Assembly (NCBI RefSeq): GCF_032854445.1
Contig: NC_088300.1
Location: 81,334,101 to 81,398,100 of the forward strand
Length of the DNA stretch: 64,000 nucleotides
From: Liolophura sinensis
Lineage: Eukaryota; Mollusca; Polyplacophora; Chitonida; Chitonidae
Direction: 5' to 3'
Positions within the stretch are counted from its first letter, which is position 1. Each line of letters opens with the position of its first letter. A model generated the notes under the pieces. It was not told the DNA's origin. It was given only the letters and a program-made list of their open reading frames with translations, and did not search any database. This document shows, piece after piece, positions 36,101 through 42,611 of this stretch. Position numbers and translations under genes: made by a program.

Positions 36101-37574
36101 TTTGTCTTCCCCTGAACATTTACTTGTTGTGCTGTGCTTGTCTTCCCCTGAACATTTACCTGTTGTGCTGTGTTTGTCTTCCCCTGAGCATTTACCTGTT
36201 GTGCTGTGTTTGTCTTCCCCTGAGCATTTACCTGTTGTGCTGTGTTTGCCTTCCCCTGAACATTTACCTGTTGTGCTGTGTTTGCCTTCCCCTGAACATT
36301 TAGCTGTTGTGCTGTGTTTGCCTTCCCCTGAACATTTAGCTGTTGTGCTGTGTTTGCCTTCCCCTGAACATTTAGCTGTTGTGCTGTGTTTGCCTTCCCC
36401 TGAACATTTAGCTGTTGTGCTGTGCTTGTCTTCCCCTGAACATTTAGCTGTTGTGCTGTGTTTGTCTTCCCCTGAACATTTACCTGTTGTGCTGTGTTTG
36501 CCTTCCCCTGAACATTTAGCTGTTGTGCTGTGCTTGTCTTCCCTGAACATTTACCTGTTGTGCTGCGTTTGTCTTCCCCTGAACATTTACCTGTTGTGCT
36601 GTGTTTGTCTTCCCCTGAACATTTACCTGTTGTGCTGTGTTTGAACATTTACCTGTTGTGCTGCATTTGTCTTCCCCTGAACATTTACCTGTTGTGCTGT
36701 GTTTGTCTCACCCTGAACATTTACCTGTTGTGCTGTGTTTGTCTCACCCTGAACATTTACCTGTTGTGCTGTATTTGTCTCACCTGAACATTTACCTGTT
36801 GTGCTGTGTTTGTCTCACCCTGAACGTTTGCCTGTTGTGCTGTATTTGTCTCACCTGAACATTTAACTGTTGTGCTGTATTTGTCTCACCTGAACATTTA
36901 CCTGTTGTGCTGTGTTTGTCTCACCCTGAACATTTACCTGTTGTGCTGTGTTTGTCTCACCCTGAACATTTACCTGTTGTGCTGTGCTTGTCTTCCCTTG
37001 AACATTTACCTGTTGTGCTGTGTTTGTCTTCCTCTGAGCATTTTCATAGTTGTACTGTTTTCCCCTTAACATTTACTGTGTTCTGTTTGTCTTCCCCCTA
37101 CAGGTCCAGACTCGAGAGAGATGGAGGACAAATTAAGGTCATTCATGGAGAATGAGCCAGAACGGCTGGGGTTGTACAAACCGTGTGTAGCATCAGGTAT
37201 GTGGACAGGAATGTACTGTTATTACTATAAACCTGTTCATAACACAAGTTAATATCAAAGATATGCTTATTTATGTTTAGATGATTAGTTTGCATGCTTA
37301 TTAAGGTAAAGAGCATCGCCACCTCAGCCTCCCCAACTTGTGTAGTGCTGTTTTTACGGGTGTGATAACTACATATAGGTTGTTAATGATATGGGGGAGC
37401 GTTGTTAAAATTAACACAAATTATTGGTCATGTACAACACAAAACAGGAGTGAAATGCAGGTACTGAAGTATAATGAAGGTTTATGTGACTTTTTCTCCT
37501 CAGCTTCGATGGCGTGTTGGTCTGTGTTTCTGCTGCTGTGTGGCTTAACCCTGCAGGGGTGGCTAACCCTGTGA
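3130..37574 (+). CDS. secreted/GPI-anchored Cu-only superoxide dismutase repeat protein (CSRP-like), 11 coding exons
   Basis: The joined exons 3130-3175, 10542-10758, 14004-14107, 14450-16452, 22738-22821, 28383-28484, 28902-29043, 31281-31407, 32887-33008, 37104-37196 and 37504-37574 total 3111 bases and read open through 1036 codons to TGA; all intron phases agree. Residues 1-16 form a signal peptide. Six SOD_Cu-like domains follow: D1 (about 22-135), D2 (136-275), D3 (276-445), D4 (446-610), D5 (611-760) and D6 (761-920). D3-D6 keep the copper histidines: H346/H348/H371/H436, H504/H506/H528/H599, H663/H665/H685/H750 and H825/H827/H843/H908. D1 has S66/R68/K129 and D2 has K197/M199 in place of histidines, so they are probably not catalytic. 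A C-terminal module (921-1013) and a hydrophobic tail (1014-1036) suggest a GPI anchor. From family knowledge it is an extracellular copper-binding, superoxide-handling protein. Enzyme activity is inference; a copper-binding or structural role is the alternative. Confidence 0.9.
3176..4954 (+). other. intron 1, unique 5' part
   Basis: This is unique intron DNA with no gene. Near 3765-3895 a segment with a B-box-like GTTCAAACCC and the tail CTCAAATAAACTTGACTATC could be an old SINE. A related inverted fragment seems to lie at 22925-22975. Short direct repeats TGTCAGTATAAGTGG occur at 4170-4200. Confidence 0.45.
4955..7165. repeat. minisatellite, 31-36 bp unit, ~65 copies (intron 1)
   Basis: The unit reads about CAGACTCCATACCAACCAGT followed by GAAGTGCACATCGCT. 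Length variants of 31-36 bp are intermixed. The copies are close but not identical, and the edges near 4960 and 7100-7165 are the most diverged. A segment of about 593 bp containing many units is itself duplicated (about 5762-6352 and 6355-6945). Confidence 0.95.
7166..8017 (+). other. intron 1 unique segment between arrays
   Basis: I see no gene. Two short copies of GTAGGCAGAGTGAG occur at 7169 and 7206. Reading frames on the - strand at 7561-7887 have no recognisable family. Confidence 0.5.
8018..8806. repeat. 27-bp minisatellite, ~29 copies (intron 1), CpG-rich core
   Basis: The unit is GTGCGTGGTCAGTACTTGCA followed by CATGTAG. The unit is exactly nine codons and has no stop in several frames, so open frames of 270-330 codons run through it on both strands; these are artefacts. 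Central copies (8400-8720) carry TACGCGCGTGG, making them much richer in CpG than either flank. Confidence 0.95.
8966..9625. repeat. 31-bp minisatellite, ~20 copies (intron 1)
   Basis: The unit is about CTGAGGAGTCTACTCTGTAA followed by TGTAGGCACTA. The left copies are nearly identical; the right half (after 9300) changes to TGTAGTCACTACTGAG and becomes irregular. Confidence 0.92.
9680..9965. repeat. ~71-bp tandem repeat, 4 copies (intron 1)
   Basis: Four copies of a unit containing GGTTGAACATGTGTATATCT and CTTCCACTGAGGATGGTTGT. It adjoins the next array with no spacer. Confidence 0.9.
9966..10541 (+). repeat. splice-acceptor array: 43-50 bp unit with copies of the exon 2 acceptor and exon start
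   Basis: About twelve units, each with a pyrimidine-rich TTTATCTTTCAG followed by exon 2 sequence TTGAGTCTGGATCAGCAGTG and GAGCTAAA. The real exon 2 (from 10542) is the terminal unit, which then diverges into coding sequence. Most units keep an intact AG. Two carry a shortened exon part (TCCATATCAGCAGTGGAGC). Confidence 0.93.
10542..10758 (+). CDS. SOD-repeat gene exon 2: first half of degenerate domain 1
   Basis: Acceptor TTATCTTTCAG and donor CAAAG|GTACAT bound 217 bases, entering in phase 1 and leaving in phase 2. The frame encodes residues 16-88, a SOD-like beta strand region and the segment YNWSIREFP. This aligns with the HNWHIHE copper motif of domain 6, but Ser66 and Arg68 replace the two histidines. 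The first ~29 bases of this exon and its acceptor are amplified upstream as a tandem array, so the exact acceptor used needs transcript support. Only this last acceptor both keeps the frame and continues into the domain. Confidence 0.85.
10902..12300. repeat. 27-bp minisatellite, ~51 copies (intron 2)
   Basis: The unit is GTATGTCACTGACTGAAACA followed by CTCATTT, with point variants (GATTGAAAC, ACTCAAAC, GTATATC). Nine codons without stops give open frames of 180-236 codons on + and shorter ones on -, which are not genes. Confidence 0.96.
12385..13985. repeat. 85-bp tandem repeat, ~19 copies (intron 2)
   Basis: The unit begins GAAGTGGTATTGGTGATTAT and contains GGAAAGCTTTCCCTGTATTG and TGATCAGATGAGACAAGGGC. 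The copies are very similar (a few percent differences by eye). The last unit breaks off in GCACTAAGTAGT only about 15 bases before the acceptor of exon 3. Confidence 0.95.
14004..14107 (+). CDS. SOD-repeat gene exon 3: middle of domain 1
   Basis: Acceptor TTGTTTTCAG and donor CTAG|GTAAGT enclose 104 bases that enter in phase 2 and leave in phase 1. The peptide (residues 88-123) starts SIHDHISGTVTN, is rich in Asn/Thr and has possible N-glycosylation sites (NTT, NIS, NGT). It has no long open frame of its own and is recognised because the phases and the sense of the join fit both neighbours. Confidence 0.8.
14186..14334. repeat. two-copy ~75-bp duplication (intron 3)
   Basis: Two adjacent copies share GTAGGACATGCACTGG, GAAATGAGTCCTG and GTGTGAGGCAAACACGT, differing by a small insertion. 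Confidence 0.85.
14450..16452 (+). CDS. SOD-repeat gene exon 4: domains 2-5 and start of domain 6 in one large exon
   Basis: This 2003-base exon runs from the acceptor GCATTTCAG to the donor ATGCTG|GTAAGT. It encodes residues 123-790: the end of domain 1 (GRSILLK), all of domain 2 (copper motif replaced by YNWKIMT), domains 3, 4 and 5 with GGYHVHDFP, HNWHIHVDP and GGYHVHELP, the matching GHWNP or GHYNP motifs, the VGDL(S/A)(G/N)K motif and the GRS(I/V)VIH strand. It ends inside domain 6. Cysteine pairs typical of extracellular SOD folds are present in each domain. The absence of introns over four domains contrasts with the first and last domains, which are split into several small exons. Confidence 0.95.
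16453..18350 (+). repeat. splice-donor array: ~50-bp unit with copies of the exon 4 donor, ~38 copies (intron 4)
   Basis: The unit is about TTGGTAAGTACTTGTGTGAT followed by ATGTACAGAGGCATAGATACTTTGGTCATG. The first unit starts at the real donor ATGCTG|GTAAGTACTTG. Later copies read ATGTTGGTAAGTAC (for example near 16507, 16609, 16758 and 17706) or the altered ATGTTGGGAAGTAC and ATGTTGAGAAGTAC, which lose the GT. Two unit types (TACAGAGGCG and TTTTAGAGGTA) often alternate. Confidence 0.95.
18351..19791 (+). other. intron 4 unique segment
   Basis: No gene is seen. A 15-bp triplicate (GTATTGTAGATTACA) lies at 18907-18951. Other reading frames are short and unrecognised. Confidence 0.5.
19792..19980. 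repeat. GT-rich microsatellite (intron 4)
   Basis: About 190 bases of GT repeats interrupted by GA, CT and TT steps. The His/Thr-rich frames on the - strand are artefacts of it. Confidence 0.95.
19981..20589 (+). other. intron 4 unique segment with poly-C tract
   Basis: No gene is seen. Fourteen consecutive C at 20551-20564 precede the next array. A short CAA-rich run lies at 20460-20480. Confidence 0.5.
20590..21555. repeat. 54/63-bp minisatellite, ~17 copies (intron 4)
   Basis: The unit is ACAGACAGTGTATGTAAGTA followed by AAACAAGGATGCATTCAGAG and ATGAAGTGATGTAC. A longer 63-bp form carries GAGGGCCTCCATG. Both lengths are multiples of three, so a 382-codon open frame runs through on the - strand; it is not a gene. 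Confidence 0.95.
21704..21985. repeat. ~94-bp tandem repeat, 3 copies (intron 4)
   Basis: Copies begin near 21706, 21800 and 21895 with GCGATCA(A/G)TG(C/T)AGACATT and contain GATAGCTGTTAAAACGGCG. Confidence 0.9.
21986..22562 (+). other. intron 4 unique 3' part
   Basis: No gene or repeat is recognised between the 94-bp repeat and the SINE fragment that precedes exon 5. Confidence 0.5.
22563..22690 (+). mobile_element. tRNA-derived SINE, 3' fragment
   Basis: It carries GGGTTTCCCCCAGGGCTCTG, CCCGGTTTCCTACCACCATA and a tail ending CCAGTCAAATAAAAAAG. It matches, in the opposite orientation, the SINE copies at 42025, 60199, 62033 and 63345. The tRNA-like head is missing. It ends about 48 bases before the exon 5 acceptor. 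Confidence 0.75.
22738..22821 (+). CDS. SOD-repeat gene exon 5: domain 6, second segment
   Basis: Twenty-eight codons lie between the acceptor CTGTTTCAG and the donor AAAAAG|GTATTA, phase 0 on both sides. The peptide TQVRYGDGRLSDTQVYVDLS continues the beta strands before the copper motif, as FLKLNYGDG does in domain 4. Phase and homology to the other domains support it. Confidence 0.88.
22999..23075. repeat. 20-bp repeat, ~4 copies (intron 5)
   Basis: Nearly perfect copies of ATAATCCGAGATAACACATG. Confidence 0.9.
23076..23600 (+). other. intron 5 unique segment
   Basis: AT-rich intron DNA with no recognised feature. Confidence 0.5.
23605..23775. repeat. ~26-bp repeat, ~7 copies (intron 5)
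   Basis: The unit is GGCTACAATTACTGTGAAAT followed by CCAAG or GAAAG. Confidence 0.9.
23795..28355. repeat. 53-bp minisatellite, ~85 copies, 4.5 kb (intron 5)
   Basis: The unit is ACATGTAACCATGTACAGGT followed by ACATCCATCACACACACTGC and TTTGTCTTGATTG. Variants include TGCACTGG for TGTACAGG and AAACTGC for ACACTGC. Occasional units lack about 14 bases (GATTGGTACAGG). The centre CATGTACAGGTACAT is nearly palindromic. The array ends about 30 bases before the exon 6 acceptor. Confidence 0.97.
28383..28484 (+). CDS. SOD-repeat gene exon 6: copper motif of domain 6
   Basis: Thirty-four codons, phase 0 on both sides, with acceptor CCCATGTTTCAG and donor GTCAAG|GTAAGC. The exon carries HNWHIHEKPVG (copper ligands His825 and His827), the cysteine of the SOD disulfide region, and GGHYNPYHV (His843). 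It ends immediately after this motif. It is the clearest active-site exon outside exon 4, and lies directly after the 4.5-kb array of intron 5. Confidence 0.93.
28485..28901 (+). other. intron 6, unique
   Basis: This is the only intron longer than 400 bases in the SOD-repeat gene without a sizeable array; it has a few TTCATTGTTCATCTGGTGCA repeats at 28700-28750. Confidence 0.6.
28902..29043 (+). CDS. SOD-repeat gene exon 7: domain 6, zinc-loop equivalent
   Basis: It has acceptor TTGTTCTAAG and donor TTTTCAG|GTGAGA, and covers 142 bases leaving in phase 1. The peptide contains LRCELGDQAGKLAAYDIGG, matching CEVGDLANKHG of domain 4, then the strand ending in IPLADKFS. It supplies the aspartate of the ELGD motif and a cysteine. 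Confidence 0.9.
29044..30075 (+). repeat. ~33-bp array related to the exon 7 donor, ~31 copies (intron 7)
   Basis: The unit is CAGTAAGGCGGTAGTCAGAA followed by ACCGCCAGCAGCA. The first bases after exon 7, CAGGTGAGAAAGTCTGAGAA followed by ACTGCCAGCAACA, align with the unit, so each copy keeps a donor-like GTAAG at the matching place. Many copies have self-complementary GGCGGT/ACCGCC or GGTGGT/ACCACC arms. Confidence 0.93.
30076..30990. repeat. ~38-bp array, diverged relative of the preceding one, ~20 copies (intron 7)
   Basis: The unit is about GAAACAGCAAGCAGCAGGGT followed by AAGGTAGTGGAAGTCTGA. It shares GAAAC, GCAGCA and GTAAGG in the same order with the 33-bp unit, so both look like branches of one array. 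Edges after 30840 decay. Confidence 0.9.
31281..31407 (+). CDS. SOD-repeat gene exon 8: end of domain 6 and linker
   Basis: It has acceptor TTTTTCCAG and donor GACAA|GTGAGC, with 127 bases from phase 1 to phase 2. It encodes LGRSFVFHAENRG (copper ligand His908), then RIACADIL, the conserved terminal cysteine strand of an SOD domain, and a linker ending NPKPFDK. Its last ~17 bases and donor are amplified downstream as a 55-bp tandem array. Confidence 0.92.
31408..32625 (+). repeat. splice-donor array: 54-55 bp unit with copies of the exon 8 end and donor, ~22 copies (intron 8)
   Basis: The unit is GTGAGCAACTGTGGTAGCTA followed by AACTGTACATTACTGGGGAA and TTCCTAACCTGACAA. The end of exon 8, CCTAAACCTTTTGACAA|GTGAGCAGCTG, aligns with the unit junction CCTAACCTGACAA|GTGAGCAACTG. 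The exon border is the seed or the first unit. Confidence 0.95.
32887..33008 (+). CDS. SOD-repeat gene exon 9: C-terminal non-SOD module
   Basis: It has acceptor TTCTGTAATCAG and donor ATCACAG|GTACAG, with 122 bases from phase 2 to phase 1. The peptide LDFMNTISELVDAPRWIVSV and the following TSDITTDECVTVMAYITG do not match the SOD fold. The alternating helix and strand pattern and Cys974 suggest a small separate domain shared by this protein type; I cannot name it. Confidence 0.88.
33030..37080 (+). repeat. 36-bp pyrimidine-tract array, ~110 copies, 4 kb (intron 9)
   Basis: The core unit is CTGTTGTGCTGTGTTTGTCT followed by TCCCCTGAACATTTAC. The left part has longer units with CTTAAGATTTAC. 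The real exon 10 acceptor region, ATTTACTGTGTTCTGTTTGT followed by CTTCCCCCTACAG, is the end unit. Units are multiples of three without stops, giving 360-380-codon frames on both strands; these are artefacts. Confidence 0.96.
37104..37196 (+). CDS. SOD-repeat gene exon 10: end of C-terminal module
   Basis: It has acceptor CTTCCCCCTACAG and donor GCATCAG|GTATGT, with 93 bases, phase 1 to phase 1. The peptide has a charged helix (SREMEDKLRSFMENEPERLG) ending in LYKPC, whose Cys1010 may pair with Cys974. The preceding ~4 kb is an array of pyrimidine-tract copies. Confidence 0.88.
37504..37574 (+). CDS. SOD-repeat gene exon 11: GPI-anchor signal and stop
   Basis: It has acceptor TTTTTCTCCTCAG and 71 bases ending in TGA. 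The peptide begins ASMACW and continues as a hydrophobic stretch (SVFLLLCGLTLQGWLTL) to the very end, the layout of a GPI-attachment signal. Small residues at Ser1013, Ala1014 and Ser1015 are candidate omega sites. A single transmembrane anchor is unlikely because no charged cytoplasmic residues follow. Confidence 0.85.
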
Positions 37575-38570
37575 TCTGGCCCGAGTGACAAACTTCTCAG
37601 CCTTACTGCACGATTTACGCTCAACGTTCTGTTGTTTACTACATATTGCTTCAAAAAAGTCCAATCGTAGCATACAATGATGGGTACATATTTTTGTGTA
37701 TAAGATGTCTGTCTAGATAGAAGTCCAGCCCACTGTATGATGAGAATTCTGTTACACTTGAAGTCTGGATGATGAGAATTCTGTTACACTTGAAGTCTGG
37801 ATGATGAGAATTTTCTGAAGACATATAGCCTTCAGGGGACAAGTCTTATAAATTCATTCACCAATCATTATTGCATTTATACCAAGGCGTTTTAGTGCTT
37901 TCATGAAAACTTTACATATCAGCTGGGCCTGTTGATGGTCAGAGATTAGTCAGCATTGATATATTAACAAGTATTTATAGATTTCATTTTAAAATGTCCA
38001 AAAAAAAAAAAAAAAATTGCAAATTGAGTATAAGAATACTCAAAATGCTTTGTACTCAGATATACTTTATACTTACATTTAAATTTTTAGATCTTCTGAT
38101 GCCTTAAGTCATTGTTGAGATTCATCTTGATCTGGTAATGGAGTGACGTTCCTCTTACATTCCGGATGTGGAGTGCTGTCAGTGTAGTAAACTATTTATT
38201 GTGTCAGTTTTGCATCCAGGTATACTGTTCACTTGTTTTGTATATAAGTGTTGTTCTTCTCAAGTTTGTGTTATACGTAGAAGACAATCCTGGTGTTATA
38301 AAAGCTCTCATCTTTTAAATGCTAATCATATTGCAAACACAGTATGATGGAACTTGAGTAATCCTCTGTTTTTAGACACATAATACAAACTTTGTGATAA
38401 CAATTCCGGATTCAGGAGAAATTCATCATCTGCCGACAAGCGGAGAGAGGTGGGATTATAGGACGGTCTTTGTCACTTTTAGGTGTGAAATTTGCGAAGA
38501 AGCTACACATTTTAAAAGCTTTGGCAGCTACATTGCTATATGAAATAAAGACTTTGACTACAGTAAGAGC
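37575..38570 (+). other. presumed 3' UTR of the SOD-repeat gene
   Basis: It follows the stop codon. It contains a three-copy 32-bp repeat (37738-37812, GATGAGAATTCTGTTACACT), a run of 17 A at 38000-38016, and an AATAAA at 38544-38549. No other gene is seen. Confidence 0.6.
38544..38549 (+). terminator. candidate polyadenylation signal AATAAA
   Basis: The first canonical AATAAA I found downstream of the TGA at 37572-37574, about 970 bases on. Its actual use is inference. Confidence 0.5.
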
Positions 38571-38584
38571 ACTGTAGTCAAATG

Positions 38585-40052
38585 TTGTGGTATACGCTCT
38601 GCCCTAAACGTACATGTAGTGTTTGTGATGTGGTGGTCTACGCTCTGTCCTAAACGTACATGGAGTGTTAGCTGTGTTGTGGTCTATGCTCTGTCCTAAA
38701 CGTACATGGAGTGTTAGCTGTATACCCTCTGTCCTAAACGTACATGGAGTGTAAGCGGTGTTGTGGTCTACGCTTTGTCCTAAACGTACATGGAGTGTTA
38801 GCTGTATACCCTCTGTCCTAAACGTACATGGAGTGTTAGCTGTGTTGTGGTCTATGCTCTGTCCTAAACGTACATGGAGTGTTAGCTGTATACCCTCTGT
38901 CCTAAACGTACATGGAGTGTAAGCTGTGTTGTGGTCTATGCTCTGTCCTAAATGTACATGGAGTGTTAGCTGTATACCCTCTGTCCTAAACGTACATGGA
39001 GTGTAAGCTGTGTTGTGGTCTACGCTCTGTCCTAAACGTACATGTAGTGTTTGTGATGTGGTGGTCTACGCTCTGTCCTAAACGTACATGGAGTGTTAGC
39101 GGTGTTGTGGTCTATGCTCTGTCCTAAACGTACATGGAGTGTTAGCTGTATACCCTCTGTCCTAAACGTACATGGAGTGTAAGCGGTGTTGTGGTCTACG
39201 CTTTGTCCTAAACGTACATGGAGTGTTAGCTGTATACCCTCTGTCCTAAACGTACATGGAGTGTTAGCTGTGTTGTGGTCTATGCTCTGTCCTAAACGTA
39301 CATGGAGTGTTAGCTGTATACCCTCTGTCCTAAACGTACATGGAGTGTTAGCTGTGTTGTGGTCTATGCTCTGTCCTAAACGTACATGGAGTGTTAGCTG
39401 TATACCCTCTGTCCTAAACGTACATGGAGTGTTAGCTGTGTTGTGGTCTATGCTCTGTCCTAAACGTACATGGAGTGTTAGCTGTATACCCTCTGTCCTA
39501 AACGTACATGGAGTGTAAGCGGTGTTGTGGTCTACGCTTTGTCCTAAACGTACATGGAGTGTTAGCTGTATACCCTCTGTCCTAAACGTACATGGAGTGT
39601 TAGCTGTGTTGTGGTCTATGCTCTGTCCTAAACGTACATGGAGTGTTAGCTGTATACCCTCTGTCCTAAACGTACATGGAGTGTTAGCTGTGTTGTGGTC
39701 TACGCTCTGTCCTAAACGTACATGGAGTGTTAGCTGTATACCCTCTGTCCTAAACGTACATGGAGTGTTAGCTGTGTTGTGGTCTACGCTCTGTCCTAAA
39801 TGTACATGGAGTGTTAGCTGTATACCCTCTGTCCTAAACGTACATGGAGTGTAAGCGGTGTTGTGGTCTATGCTTTGTCGTAAACGTACATGGAGTGTTA
39901 GCGGTGTTGTGGTCTATGCTCTGTCCTAAATGTACATGGAGTGTTAGCTGTATACCCTCTGTCCTAAACGTACATGGAGTGTTAGCGGTGTTGTGGTCTA
40001 CACTCTGTCCTAAACGTCTATGGAGTGGAAGCTGTGTTGTGGTCTGCGCTGT
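38585..40052. repeat. 84-bp composite array (46+38), ~35 monomers (intergenic)
   Basis: Two monomers alternate. One has ACGTACATGGAGTGTTAGCT then GTGTTGTGGTCTATGCTCTG; the other has the same start then GTATACCCTCTG; both end TCCTAA. The pair is 84 bp, giving open frames of 110 codons that are not genes. The array begins about 35 bases after the AATAAA. Confidence 0.95.
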
Positions 40053-40770
40053 CTTTATTACAGTTGTGCTAGATTTTGGCCCAAGCCTTTTACACACTTA
40101 GTTGTTATTTACATGTACATGTTTGTGCACTATTGTCTTTCAGTTACCTATGTATATTTATTGTAAAACTACTGCTCATCAAGGGGTATGCCAGACTACA
40201 TGTAGGTAAAGGAAATCAGATTATGTCATTCTGATATCGTCTTATATCAATCATTCAGCCTCTTTGTCAGTCAATCATTCAGCAATGTATTGTTTACGAA
40301 CTGAAATGTCAATCTAACGTATAATCTCTTCCACCCTCATAAATTATTACCGAGCATGTTGTTTACAGATCTTGTTCGGGCCTCATACAGAACCTATTTT
40401 GTATGCCGTTGTCAATTCATGGGATTTAATATAAATAATACATGTATGTGGTTTCAAGATAGTTTTGTCTCATTTATTTCAACCCAATAAAATTCAACCC
40501 TTGGCCGGGAAGGGAAGTTCTAGGATTCCCCCATTGCTGTTGTAACCATGGTAACACGTAGTGGTTAAAGGTACTTCTAGGGATGTTGCAACCATGGTAA
40601 CATGTAGCGAGTGACGGTGCTTGTAGGGCTGTTGTAACCATGGTAACTTGTAGTCCTTGACTGTGCTTGAGCTGTTGCCGAATCTCAGTACATTTACATT
40701 TGTTAAAAGTGTAGCTGGACTTAAACTCTCTGGGTGGGACACATGAGGGAAAACGTCAGTAATTTGTGCA
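40053..40770. other. intergenic unique segment
   Basis: No gene is recognised. It holds a three-copy repeat with GTAACCATGGTAAC-like palindromes at 40535-40650, and AATAAA/TTTATT on both strands near 40473-40492. Confidence 0.5.
40535..40650. repeat. ~46-bp repeat, 3 copies, with palindromic core
   Basis: Each copy carries GTTG(T/C)AACCATGGTAAC, at about 40539, 40585 and 40631. Confidence 0.8.
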
Positions 40771-41548
40771 AAGTGAGTGTTTTACCCCTGCCCATATAAA
40801 AACACTGCCAGTGGACAGGACAAAAAAGTGAGTGTTTTACCCCCGCCCATGTAAAAACTCACTGCCAGTGGACAGGACAAAAAAGTGAGTGTTTTACCCC
40901 CGCCCATATAAAAACACTGCCAGCTGACAGGACAAAAATGTTTTACCCCCGCCCATATAATAACTCACTGCCAGCTGACAGGACAAGAAGTGAGTGTTTT
41001 ACACCCGCCCATATAATAACTCACTGCCAGCTGACCGGACAAGAAGTGAGTGTTTTACCACCGCCCATATAAAAACACTGCCAGCGGACAGGACAAAAAA
41101 GTGAGTGTTTTACCCCCGCCCATATAATAACTCACTGCCAGCTGACAGGACAAAAAAGTGAGTGTTTTACCCCTGCCCATATAATAACTCACTGCCAGCT
41201 GACAGGACAAAAAATGTGAGTGTTTTACCCCCACCCATATAATAACTCACTGCCAGCTGACAGGACGAAAAAGTGAGTGTTTTACCCACACCCATATAAT
41301 AACTCACTGCCAGCTGACAGGACGAAAAAGTGAGTGTTTTACCCCCGCCCATATAATAACTCACTGCCAGCTGACCGGACAAGAAGTGAGTGTTTTACCC
41401 CCGCCCATATAAAAACACTGCCGGCGGACAGGACAAAAAAGTGAGTGTTTTACCCCTGCCCATATAATAACTCACTGCCAGGTGACAGGACAAAAAAGTG
41501 TTTTACCCCCGCCCATATAATAACTCGATGCCAGGTGACAGGACAAAA
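40770..41548. repeat. ~57-bp array, ~14 copies (intergenic)
   Basis: The unit is AAAAAAGTGAGTGTTTTACC followed by CCCGCCCATATAATAACTCA and CTGCCAGCTGACAGGAC. Each unit contains AGTGAGT and its complement ACTCACT about 25 bases apart. Confidence 0.94.
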
Positions 41549-42611
41549 TTCTTGAGTATGTAGACACTACATACAAGGTTCAATCTAATTTGTGTAAGAA
41601 AATCGCATGGTCCATGAGCTCAGAAGGATGTTTTCACTGCCAGTACACAATGTTCTGGTCTATAACATGTACATCTGATACACAGGACCTTCCAAATGGT
41701 TTGATGCTATCCTGTACTGATTAAAGACCTGACCTGTAGGAGACACAAAACTTCAGCTCAATACATTTACACCAAGTACTTGTGAATTTGGTAAGTTACG
41801 GTGCACACAGCATCAATGATGGAACATGCCTCGTGTTACTGTACTTTACATGTATGGAGAACCCCAGCCGTAATGCTCCCTGCTGTCGTATACAACAGTC
41901 TGGAGTACAGCATAAAACGCAGATTTTATGCTAAAACTCTTGAATGTATACATACGTATGCTAGGGGTTTTACATGGTACCGGTACTTAACTATTTTTCA
42001 GTCACATAATGGCTCATGAATACGCTGTACTCAACAATATTTCACTTATACCACTGCAGTCAGCATTATGGTGGGAGGAAACCCACAGCCATCCATCGGT
42101 TGCTGGCAGATCTTCTCGTGTGCTATGACGACCATATAGTATGTGTATGTGTGTACGTGCATGTAGACATATAGGCTGATGTGTCTTGTGGCAGGGGTGA
42201 GTCACCATACAGACAGCTGGTCAATCCTTCCTGTTTTCTTGCTCTAACCTCTCAGTGCTGAGCGCAAAATGAGGCAATAAGTGCCATTTTTTAAGTTTTT
42301 TGTATTGCCCAGGTAAAACTCCTGTACCAAGTCTGCTTACGTGTAAGAAAAAGTCAACCATCAATAAGCCTTGTTAAGACTTGTCCTTTGGTTTAACATT
42401 GGCATGGTTAGGTACATTCATCATATTAGTGCTTAATTAATCTCTGTGACTTTCTTATTTCGGATCAAGACCTTTCTTTTGTGAAAATTGCATTAATCAA
42501 TCCATCAATTAGCATAATCGAGTATATGTCAACACCCAATGTCTTTTGGGTCTTGGGTCATGTAGTTTTTCTGCATAAGTTAAAACTTATATTTTGATCT
42601 TTGGCCCTTTG
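41549..42611. other. intergenic unique segment
   Basis: Apart from the SINE fragment at 42025-42130 I see no feature. Reading frames are short and unrecognised. Confidence 0.5.
42025..42130 (-). mobile_element. tRNA-derived SINE, 3' part
   Basis: TATTTCACTTATACCACTGC, AGCATTATGGTGGGAGGAAA and CATCGGTTGCTGGCAGATCT match the inverted SINE copies at 62033 and 60199. It lacks the tRNA-like head. Confidence 0.75.

Noticed and set aside
35154..36648. Frames up to 379 codons on both strands (repeating CSGEDKHSTTGK and CLPLNIYLLCC)
   Set aside because: Translations of the 36-bp pyrimidine array of intron 9.
38000..38016. A17 run as a retroposed poly-A tail
   Set aside because: No target-site duplication or element body seen; it lies in the presumed 3' UTR and is likely a simple run.
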